From contig JACDDG010000128.1 of NCBI GenBank assembly GCA_013817115.1, positions 1 to 6,953 on the forward strand: a DNA stretch of 6,953 bases, read 5' to 3'. Origin of the DNA: Parachlamydiaceae bacterium. Its GTDB lineage: Bacteria; Chlamydiota; Chlamydiia; Chlamydiales; Parachlamydiaceae. The notes under the pieces are model-generated. The model made no database searches. It was not told where the DNA came from and saw only the letters and a list, made by a program, of their open reading frames with translations. A program made the position numbers and the translations under genes. Below, one piece after another: positions 1 to 5,240 of this stretch. The number at the start of each line of letters is the position of its first letter. The stretch's first letter is position 1.

Positions 1-1275
1 ACTTTGGAAGAGTACCGTAAACTCTTGAGCACAAAAACGATCGAGCCTCTACAAGCTTTTGCGGTAGAATTAGGTACTAAAATTTTGCTTGCTGATGGAT
101 CAAGAATCACAGCGGGAACAAAAGTTGGAGAATGGGAACAACACAATATTCCTATTATTTGCGATCGCCCTGGTTATGTAAAATATGAAGATCTTGTTGA
201 AGGAATTTCAACTGAACGCGATCTAAATAAACATACAGGCCAGACTGAGTTTATCGTTAAGCAGCATCGCGGTGAATTGCATCCTCAGATTTTGATCTAC
301 GAAGATGAAGCATGCTCAGAGCTAATTGGAACTTATCCTTTGCCGGCTAGTGCTATTATTTCTGTAGAAGAAGGTCAATATGCGTCAGCAGGCAAGCTTC
401 TCGCTCGCTTGCCTCGTGGTGCAGCAATGAAAACTAAGGATATTACCGGTGGTCTACCGCGTGTAGCTGAGCTTTTTGAAGCACGCAAACCTCGAGATTC
501 TGCAGAAATTGCTAAAATCGACGGTGTGGTCGACTTCCGTGGTGTTCAGAAAAACAAACGTATTGTGGTTGTTCGCGATGAAATTTCAGGCATGGAAGAG
601 GAACACCTTATTCCTCATACCAAGCATCTTGTGGTCCAGCGTGGCGACCATGTGGTTAAAGGGCAGCAGCTTACAGGCGGCGTAGTCATACCTCATGAGA
701 TTCTAGAAATTTGCGGAGTTCGTGAACTTCAGAAATATCTGGTAAATCAGGTTCAAGAAGTTTATCGCCTCCAGGGTGTAGATATTAATGATAAGCACAT
801 TGAAATCATCGTCAGACAGATGTTGAAGAAAGTGCGCATTGTTGACCCGGGCGATACCAGCTTGCTTTATGGCGAGGAAGTAGATAAGAAAGAGTTCGAG
901 CGTGAGAATAATAAAGTTGCAAAAGAGAGCGGAAAACCGGCTCAAGCACTACCGGTGCTGTTGGGCATTACTAAAGCCTCTCTAAGTACTGAATCATTTA
1001 TCTCTGCGGCATCTTTCCAAGATACGACTCGAGTGTTGACTGAAGCTGCTTGCGCAGGAAAAACCGATTACCTTCTTGGATTTAAAGAGAACGTAATTAT
1101 GGGACACATTATTCCTGGCGGAACAGGTTTCGGCCACCATAGAAAAGTTAAGAAATTTGTTGATCGTGAACTCGAAGAGGAATTAGTTTTTGATTTCGAA
1201 GACGAAAATGATGAAGATAAAAATGAAGAAAGTGGTGATGAGGCGACTTTAAGTGAAGGCCACGAAGCTTCCTAA
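1..1275 (+). CDS. rpoC: DNA-directed RNA polymerase subunit beta' (RpoC), C-terminal part
   Basis: The reading frame is open at the left edge, so this is the 3' end of a gene that starts outside the window; 424 codons plus stop are present, roughly the last third of a chlamydial beta' subunit. The protein is part of the core RNA polymerase in the cytoplasm. Chlamydial RpoC features are seen in order: the STERDLNKHTGQTEFIV stretch, LPRGAAMKTKDITGGLPRVAELFEARKP, LIPHTKHLVVQRGDHVVKGQ, the GVRELQKYLVNQVQEVYRLQ helix that follows the trigger-loop region, IEIIVRQMLKKV, and GITKASLSTESFISAASFQDTTRVL, then GHIIPGGTGF. The last ~30 residues are strongly acidic and lineage-variable. It would normally be co-transcribed with an upstream rpoB. 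In Chlamydia trachomatis rpoC is followed by tal (transaldolase); here a terminator follows instead. Identification is very secure. The internal TTG at position 4 is not a start. Confidence 0.98.
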   Translation, partial: TLEEYRKLLSTKTIEPLQAFAVELGTKILLADGSRITAGTKVGEWEQHNIPIICDRPGYVKYEDLVEGISTERDLNKHTGQTEFIVKQHRGELHPQILIYEDEACSELIGTYPLPASAIISVEEGQYASAGKLLARLPRGAAMKTKDITGGLPRVAELFEARKPRDSAEIAKIDGVVDFRGVQKNKRIVVVRDEISGMEEEHLIPHTKHLVVQRGDHVVKGQQLTGGVVIPHEILEICGVRELQKYLVNQVQEVYRLQGVDINDKHIEIIVRQMLKKVRIVDPGDTSLLYGEEVDKKEFERENNKVAKESGKPAQALPVLLGITKASLSTESFISAASFQDTTRVLTEAACAGKTDYLLGFKENVIMGHIIPGGTGFGHHRKVKKFVDRELEEELVFDFEDENDEDKNEESGDEATLSEGHEAS

Positions 1276-1288
1276 GCATAGCTTTTGA

Positions 1289-1346
1289 AAACAAAAAAGC
1301 CCATCTATCTGGACGTTAAGTTTAGGTAGTTGGGGCTTTCTTGTTT
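1289..1346. terminator. Bidirectional intrinsic terminator downstream of rpoC
   Basis: The outer arms 1289-1302 and 1333-1346 pair at 13 of 14 positions, the only mismatch being A1295 against C1340, with the G+C core AAAGCCC/GGGCTTT at 1296-1302 and 1333-1339. An inner CTATCT/AGGTAG helix (1305-1310 with 1324-1329, one G-T wobble) extends the stem and leaves a 13-nt loop. It starts 13 nt after the rpoC stop. In the plus direction the RNA ends GGGCUUUCUUGUUU. In the minus direction it ends GGGCUUUUUUGUUUU, which is the better U-tract. It could therefore end rpoC and also catch transcripts coming leftward from the DUF3309 gene. Confidence 0.85.
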
Positions 1347-1539
1347 CAAAGAATTAACCCGCAAAACGTATTGACAATTGTAGCATGTCATTGCAATGCC
1401 CTGCAGTCGTATCCTCCAACAAGCTCACGAAAGAACTGCCTTAAGTCCCAATGGGGACGGCCCTGTTTGTCATCCCGGATTAATACCCTTTGGATTTGTG
1501 GCAATGGCCTACAGATAGAAGATGGAAAAACTTAACGTC
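1312..1539. repeat. 12-bp inverted repeat bounding a ~228-bp segment
   Basis: GACGTTAAGTTT at 1312-1323 is repeated exactly inverted as AAACTTAACGTC at 1528-1539. The left copy lies in the loop of the rpoC terminator. A 10-bp direct copy of part of it, GTTAAGTTTA, occurs at 1315-1324 and 1574-1583. The enclosed DNA has short palindromes: CATTGCAATG (1389-1398) and a GTCCC-AATG-GGGAC hairpin around 1446-1459. CACTTAAGTG (1539-1548) abuts the right copy. The repeat is directly visible. Whether it marks the ends of a decayed insertion or a structured RNA is not determined. Confidence 0.5.
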
Positions 1540-1680
1540 ACTTAAGTGGTGAGCAAGCAGTTTCCCTAGATAAGTTAAGTTTACGATTGGACATAGGCCT
1601 TTGATGCGAATTATTACTCGCCCGTTCTACTTCAGTAGAGGAGGAGAGTAATAATTCGCATCAAAGGATGTCCAACTAAA
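1348..1680. other. Gene-free stretch between rpoC terminator and DUF3309 gene
   Basis: No frame here gives a convincing intact gene. The part 1350-1530 is noticeably richer in G+C than the other non-coding DNA in the window, as if it was once coding. The longest minus-strand open stretch in it (1388-1531, 47 codons, no ATG start) contains VLIRDDKQGRPHWDLRQFF, which reads like protein but which I cannot assign. A plus-strand frame from the TTG at 1341 to 1535 gives a Cys-rich, low-plausibility peptide without a ribosome binding site. Together with the inverted repeats, a decayed insertion or an untranslated structured RNA is possible. Neither is proven. Confidence 0.4.
1587..1675. repeat. Long near-perfect hairpin (possible MITE-like element or RNA 3' structure)
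   Basis: Arms at 1598-1619 and 1646-1667 are perfectly complementary over 22 bp, starting CCTTTGATGCG and ending CGCATCAAAGG. A further 8 bp (TTGGACAT 1587-1594 with ATGTCCAA 1668-1675) pairs outside a 3-nt bulge (1595-1597), giving 30 pairs. The 26-nt loop contains its own TCTAC-TTCA-GTAGA stem (1626-1639). The structure ends 5 nt from the stop codon of the minus-strand DUF3309 gene. No T-tract follows it on either strand, so it is not a standard terminator. Such hairpins are typical of small non-autonomous mobile elements or of RNA 3'-end protection structures. The choice between these is inference. Confidence 0.75.
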
Positions 1681-1836
1681 TCAGATTTTTCCTAATAGAA
1701 GTAAGATAACAAGAATAAGAAGAACAAGTCCAAGTCCTCCACTAGGTCCATATCCCCAGGAAGTACTATGTGGCCATGTTGGCAATGCGCCTAAAAGCAA
1801 TAAAATCAAAATAACTATCAGAATTGTACCTAACAT
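1681..1836 (-). CDS. DUF3309-family small membrane protein
   Basis: A 51-residue protein with two hydrophobic segments (about residues 3-18 and 34-49) joined by a short loop containing LPTWPHSTSWGYGPSGG. This layout and the P-T-W-P-H, S-W-G-Y-G-P-S-G-G motifs match the DUF3309 family, which are tiny membrane proteins of about 50 residues, common in Proteobacteria and without an established function. The start is the ATG at 1836. It has a good AAAGGAGA ribosome binding site (1841-1848) a few bases upstream, whereas an upstream in-frame TTG (1872) lacks one and would add non-family residues. The gene stands alone on the minus strand, facing rpoC, with the long hairpin directly after its stop. 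Its proteobacterial flavour suggests possible transfer into this chlamydial genome. Family call confident, function unknown. Confidence 0.88.
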   Translation of the reverse strand: MLGTILIVILILLLLGALPTWPHSTSWGYGPSGGLGLVLLILVILLLLGKI

Positions 1837-2044
1837 ATTGTCTCCTTTACGTGAATTTAACTCTAACTTCAAAGTGCAAAAATAAAATTTATTTGTCGAG
1901 TTAAATTTATAAATGAGTCAAACTATGAGGTTTTTCAGGAAATGGACGTAGGGCGTGAGCCGGTTCCGAAGTCTTGATATAAAATTTCATTTTTAGCGTT
2001 CATTTGAAGGGTACATAAGGTATCCTTCAAATGTATCAATTACA
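1837..2044. promoter_or_regulatory. Leader of the DUF3309 gene with inverted repeats
   Basis: Upstream of the DUF3309 start lies a perfect 10-bp inverted repeat, AATTTAACTC (1854-1863) and GAGTTAAATT (1898-1907). Inside it is a 15-bp A/T palindrome, AAATAAAATTTATTT (1880-1894). Both could be an operator or a 5'-UTR structure. On the minus strand a TTGACT (1916-1921) resembles a -35 box, but no good -10 sits at the right spacing, so no promoter is assigned firmly. The rest of the stretch up to 2000 shows nothing recognisable. Confidence 0.35.
2001..2033. repeat. 14-bp hairpin just after the Inc-like gene
   Basis: CATTTGAAGGGTAC (2001-2014) pairs with GTATCCTTCAAATG (2020-2033): 13 Watson-Crick pairs plus one G-T wobble, around a 5-nt loop. 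It begins 11 nt beyond the stop codon of the minus-strand 297-residue gene, so it may define that transcript's 3' end. No run of T follows on either strand, so it is not a classical intrinsic terminator. It may instead be a pause or RNA-stability hairpin. Confidence 0.55.
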
Positions 2045-2938
2045 TCAAGCTTCGTAAAACTGTTCGAGTGTTAAACAATTTTGATAACGTCGGGAATTTG
2101 GATTTTGAGGGAAGAGCTGAGACATGTATTTGACAAAATCCAGTAAATGTGGCAAAGAATGTACAAATGGTCCAAATTTTTTAAATTCTTCGTATTCCCG
2201 GGGATTGTATTTCAAATTTTCTTTCAAGTCATCCCATAAAATTTCGTCCATCTCTACTTGTGGAGGTGGATTTTTCTTTAATGTCTTTTTTGCATTGCTT
2301 AATAAGGTGTCTGCTCTATGGTGGCAGCGGACCCCGACCCAGTCACTCATTTTACGAACTTCGTCATAATATTTACTAAATGTTTGTAAATCTGCATCTC
2401 GAGTCTTCTCGACAGCATTAAGTGTTGACAAATTCCAGTAAAAACGCTGCATATCTGAATCACCACCGAGACTTGAGCCTGTTCTAGGATTGAGAAAAGG
2501 GGCACTGTTAGAAAATATGGTAAATTTTTGCATGCGCTTGTTATTGTCTTTAATTGAAAAAATTGAATTCAATCGATCATTTAACTCCTCATGTGCTTTA
2601 ATGAAGTTGCCTTTGAGAGCTTGGATAAAAATTGGTTCTAAAATGCGAGCATTTAATCGATAGGAATAGCGTTCATAAATTTTATAAATCGTAAAACCCA
2701 ACAGGCCCAGAGAACTTGCGCTTAAAATTATTGTATATAGTGGTGAGATAACAGTCGTTGTTACGCATACTGTCGCTATATTTAAAATGGTAAGTGCCAT
2801 TAAAAGTAAACAATTTTTGTCCAAAATATTCTTGTAGACATGTCCTCCCAGCAATCCTGTAGCTGCAATATGCTGGACTTCATAACAAAACGAACTATAA
2901 TCTTCATTAAATTTTTCAGTGATGGACATAGGTGACAT
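2045..2938 (-). CDS. Hypothetical protein with bilobed hydrophobic domain, candidate Inc-like membrane protein
   Basis: 297 residues, not matched to a named family. There is no N-terminal signal peptide: the first 40 residues are polar to mixed. Residues about 43-63 and 66-85 form two hydrophobic segments separated only by a short SPL-containing turn. A ~210-residue mainly charged, helical-looking C-terminal region follows, with basic KKTLKKNPPPQ near 217-227 and no further membrane segment. A closely spaced pair of membrane helices with both termini on the same side is the hallmark of chlamydial inclusion-membrane (Inc) proteins, delivered by type III secretion. That assignment is inference from topology only. 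The start at 2938 has AAAGGG (2944-2949) 5 nt upstream. The ATG three codons later is a weaker alternative. The gene is transcribed divergently from the sugar-enzyme cluster and has a hairpin just after its stop. Confidence 0.8.
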   Translation of the reverse strand: MSPMSITEKFNEDYSSFCYEVQHIAATGLLGGHVYKNILDKNCLLLMALTILNIATVCVTTTVISPLYTIILSASSLGLLGFTIYKIYERYSYRLNARILEPIFIQALKGNFIKAHEELNDRLNSIFSIKDNNKRMQKFTIFSNSAPFLNPRTGSSLGGDSDMQRFYWNLSTLNAVEKTRDADLQTFSKYYDEVRKMSDWVGVRCHHRADTLLSNAKKTLKKNPPPQVEMDEILWDDLKENLKYNPREYEEFKKFGPFVHSLPHLLDFVKYMSQLFPQNPNSRRYQNCLTLEQFYEA

Positions 2939-2992
2939 GATAACCCTTTTGTTTTTTTTATTTTTTTAGTTAAGTAAATTTATAGGGTATTC

Positions 2993-3020
2993 CTATTAAA
3001 ATGAATTTTTCAGTAGTCAA
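2993..3020 (-). promoter_or_regulatory. Possible promoter of the Inc-like gene
   Basis: On the minus strand TTGACT (3015-3020, five of six matches to the -35 consensus) is followed after 16 nt by TAATAG (2993-2998), a poor -10. A TATAAA lies closer to the gene but has no matching -35. The A+T-rich, T-tract-containing leader to the ATG at 2938 is about 50 nt. The assignment is weak, based on sequence match only. Confidence 0.3.
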
Positions 3021-3174
3021 AATTTAATTAAATCTAAATTTCGGTAATGCTGGTAAATTAATTGCTAGGGTGCAGAGTTTAAGTCTAGATGAGATGGCAT
3101 TTTACAGCCACTTGAAAAATCAAAAATCGCACACTCTCGTAAAAATTAATGCAAAATAAAATTTCAATTTTCTC

Positions 3175-3203
3175 TTGAAAAGGGAACGGTCATTTGTTAC
3201 AAG
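3175..3203 (+). promoter_or_regulatory. Possible promoter of the exported sugar-enzyme cluster
   Basis: TTGAAA (3175-3180, five of six to the -35 consensus) is followed by a 17-nt spacer and TACAAG (3198-3203, four of six). A TTTCAA (3162-3167) forms an inverted repeat with the -35 box, which could be an operator half. The AAGGAG at 3201-3206 resembles a ribosome binding site, but lies about 20 nt from the first ATG, too far for normal use. The remainder of the 2939-3227 intergenic DNA is A+T-rich and shows nothing else I can name. Confidence 0.35.
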
Positions 3204-3227
3204 GAGAACTCATCTAAACATCCAAAA

Positions 3228-4136
3228 ATGAGTGGCAACATGACGCGAATGATTTGTATTTTAGTGCAGTTTTTCCTCCTTTTAGGATCTACAAGATCAT
3301 TTGCAGGGAATGTACCTCAGGAAGGGCTTCCATTATATTATTGGCAGCAAAAGGCTTTTGTCAATTTTGGAGATCACCTCTCTCTTAAAGTCGTAGAAAG
3401 AATTGTAAATGGCCCTGTGAATGTTCATCAAAATCATTCGTGGAATAACGTTAAGAAGTTATTAGCTATAGGATCGATACTTTCTTTCGGTAAAGATTAT
3501 GATGTCATTTGGGGTTCTGGAATAAACGGCAAATTGCTTCTAAAGAAAGACTATGCTTTTTCACGCTTAGATGTGAGGGCGGTTCGCGGCCCTCTAACTA
3601 GAAGTTTTCTTTGGGAACAATTCCAAATCGAATCTCCTGACATTTATGGAGATCCTGCTCTTTTAATTCCCTATCTATTTCCAGAATTCGTAAGAAAGTC
3701 AAAACCAAATAATCGTTACATTTTTATTCCCCACTATTCAGAGAATAAGTTTTTTCCTAAAAGTGCGTTCCCTAACGTTGTCTATGCTACTGATCCTTGG
3801 GATGAAGTGATAGAAAAAATTCTAGATAGTGAATTTGTCATTTCTAGCTCACTGCACGGTATTATCGTTGCTGAAGCATTTGGTATCCCAGCGAGAATGC
3901 TTCGAATTACTGAAACAGAGCCTTTATTCAAATATCATGATTATTATTTAGGAACAAATCGAACAGTTTTTGAATATGCAACCTCGATAGAACAAGCACT
4001 TCAAATGGGTGGGGAAAAACCATTTGAATGTGACTTAAAACAATTGTATGAAGCTTTTCCATTCGAGTTTTGGCCTAATGTGAATTTTCAGCACCCAGTC
4101 ATTTCTTCAGCAGGGGGACTAATTGAAAAATCCTAA
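3228..4136 (+). CDS. Polysaccharide pyruvyl transferase family (ExoV-like) protein with signal peptide
   Basis: 302 residues. Family marks in order: LYYW (36-39) and NFGDHLS (46-52), GSILSFG (82-88), VIWGSG (93-98), VRAVRGPLTR (116-125), YGDPALLIP (140-148), IPHY (167-170), and SSSLHGIIVAEAFGIPAR (206-223) with H210. This is the pattern of the PF04230 family, closest in style to ExoV-like enzymes, which move a pyruvyl group from phosphoenolpyruvate to a sugar of a growing glycan. Length is normal for the family, so the protein looks intact. Unusually, residues about 8-26 form a hydrophobic stretch ending SFA before GN, a credible Sec signal peptide; family members usually act in the cytoplasm. 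ATGs at 3228, 3240 and 3249 are all possible starts and none has a well-placed ribosome binding site. Its end overlaps the next gene by 14 nt. Family secure, export and substrate inferred. Confidence 0.85.
   Translation: MSGNMTRMICILVQFFLLLGSTRSFAGNVPQEGLPLYYWQQKAFVNFGDHLSLKVVERIVNGPVNVHQNHSWNNVKKLLAIGSILSFGKDYDVIWGSGINGKLLLKKDYAFSRLDVRAVRGPLTRSFLWEQFQIESPDIYGDPALLIPYLFPEFVRKSKPNNRYIFIPHYSENKFFPKSAFPNVVYATDPWDEVIEKILDSEFVISSSLHGIIVAEAFGIPARMLRITETEPLFKYHDYYLGTNRTVFEYATSIEQALQMGGEKPFECDLKQLYEAFPFEFWPNVNFQHPVISSAGGLIEKS
4112..4125 (+). promoter_or_regulatory. Ribosome binding site fixing a TTG start
   Basis: AGGGGG (4112-4117) precedes the TTG at 4123-4125. The codon directly before it in frame (4120-4122) is TAA, so no earlier start is possible. 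The next in-frame ATG lies about 32 codons later, after the signal peptide. The site is inside the end of the upstream gene, a typical arrangement for translational coupling. Confidence 0.7.
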
Positions 4137-5160
4137 TTTTTTTAAATTTTGGTTGGCGTTGTTATCACTACAATTAGCCTTCTTTTTAAATCTCTCTGCA
4201 TATCCAAATTTGGAGCAAATGTCACAGGATTTTTTTTTAGAAACAAAAAAAATTGATATTCCGGGTTATCCTACAGCTTTTAATCCCTCAGTTATTAGGT
4301 GGAATGATTCAATATTAATGAGTTTCCGTGCGCGAGATCCCCTCACAGGTTCTGCGCACATGGTAGGCTTTGTGTGGCTCGATGAAGATTTTAATCTTAT
4401 TAGCGAAGCACAGCTGCTTGATGTAAGTGAAATAAATCCTTACCTTCCTGAAAGGTTGCAAGATGTGCGTTTAATCACTGCCAATGGTGAGCTCTATGCT
4501 ATTTACAATAATGTTATTGGACCTGTTCAGCTTGAAATTCGAAGAATGTTTATCGCTAAACTATGCATCGATGGATCTCGATTTTACTTTGATAGCAATC
4601 ATGCTTTACTAAATTTTGAGGGAGAGGGTAATTTTCTTCGTGAAAAAAATTGGACACCCTTTGAGTATTTAGGTAATATCTTGTTGGCTTATAGTCTTGA
4701 GCCACATCGGATATTACAGCCGCTACAGGGGACTTCATCCTGTAAAACGATTGCAAATAGCACGGCAGGGATAAAATGGGATTGGGGGCAATTGCGTGGG
4801 GGCACTCCGGGATTTCGTGAAGGAGATGAATACTTGGCCTTTTTTCATTCCTCCAAAGAGATGTCTAGTGTACATTCAGGAGGCAAAAAAATCTCACATT
4901 ACTTTTTAGGTGCATATTTTTTTGCTGCAGAGCCGCCCTTTAATATTACTCGAATGAGTCCCGAACCAATTATTGCGAATGATTTCTATAGTGGTCCAAA
5001 ATATCAAACGTGGAAGCCATTGCTAGCCATTTTTCCTTGTGGATATATCAGAGATAACAATTTTGTCTGGATAACCTATGGAAAACAGGATAATGAGGTC
5101 TGGGTTGTAAAACTTGATAAAAAAGGTCTTATGTCTAGCTTAATTAACTTTGCAGAATAA
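4123..5160 (+). CDS. Secreted GH130-like beta-propeller protein, copy 1
   Basis: 345 residues. It starts with a signal-peptide-like segment, a basic N-terminus then hydrophobic residues about 10-26 ending NLSA. Landmarks of the GH130/DUF377 five-bladed propeller follow: FNPSVIRW (53-60) with SFRAR (67-71), QDVRLI (113-118) with YAIYNN, EKNWTPF (174-180), LRGGTPG (224-230), FFHSS (240-244), SHYFLGAY (258-265), and FPCGYI (304-309) leading to YGKQDNEVWVVKLD. GH130 enzymes are phosphorylases or hydrolases of beta-mannosides, with related mannosyltransferases. The D-x-R motif corresponds to the region holding the family's catalytic Asp (here D114, preceded by Gln). The family call rests on motif order and predicted fold, so exact activity is open. 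The TTG start is forced by a stop codon just upstream. It overlaps the pyruvyl-transferase-like gene and is paralogous to the next gene. Confidence 0.82.
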   Translation: MKNPNFFKFWLALLSLQLAFFLNLSAYPNLEQMSQDFFLETKKIDIPGYPTAFNPSVIRWNDSILMSFRARDPLTGSAHMVGFVWLDEDFNLISEAQLLDVSEINPYLPERLQDVRLITANGELYAIYNNVIGPVQLEIRRMFIAKLCIDGSRFYFDSNHALLNFEGEGNFLREKNWTPFEYLGNILLAYSLEPHRILQPLQGTSSCKTIANSTAGIKWDWGQLRGGTPGFREGDEYLAFFHSSKEMSSVHSGGKKISHYFLGAYFFAAEPPFNITRMSPEPIIANDFYSGPKYQTWKPLLAIFPCGYIRDNNFVWITYGKQDNEVWVVKLDKKGLMSSLINFAE

Positions 5161-5240
5161 ACTATACAGTTTACAAGCGCACTAGAAACTATTTTGGACA
5201 ATAAATCAGCATAAACTCTCATTTCAATACAGGAGATAGA
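5161..5240 (+). other. 80-nt spacer between the two GH130-like genes, with RBS
   Basis: A short A+T-rich spacer. AGGAGA at 5231-5236 lies 4 nt before the ATG at 5241, a good ribosome binding site. TTTACA (5170-5175) and TTGGAC (5194-5199) resemble -35 boxes, but no -10 stands at normal spacing. No terminator hairpin is visible. Read-through transcription from the upstream gene is therefore the simplest reading. Confidence 0.5.

Noticed and set aside
476..945. Other-frame open stretches inside rpoC on both strands
   Set aside because: They lie within a strongly conserved gene, lack ribosome binding sites and encode no recognisable protein.
1376..1460. Minus-strand stretch with faint resemblance to 16S rRNA (GGAGGA...GCTACAAT)
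   Set aside because: Only short words agree and the sequence between them does not align; no conserved 16S helix can be followed, so chance similarity.
1341..1535. Plus-strand open frame of 64 codons starting at TTG
   Set aside because: It starts inside the terminator arm, has no ribosome binding site, and its Cys/Ser/Pro-rich composition resembles no family; I treat the stretch as non-coding or decayed.
1931..1975. G+C-richer patch with GGTTCCGAAGTC, looking vaguely like a tRNA T-arm
   Set aside because: No acceptor or anticodon stems can be built around it.
2124..2369. Plus-strand open stretch opposite the Inc-like gene
   Set aside because: Antisense to a better-supported gene with a ribosome binding site; composition is that of a complementary-strand shadow.
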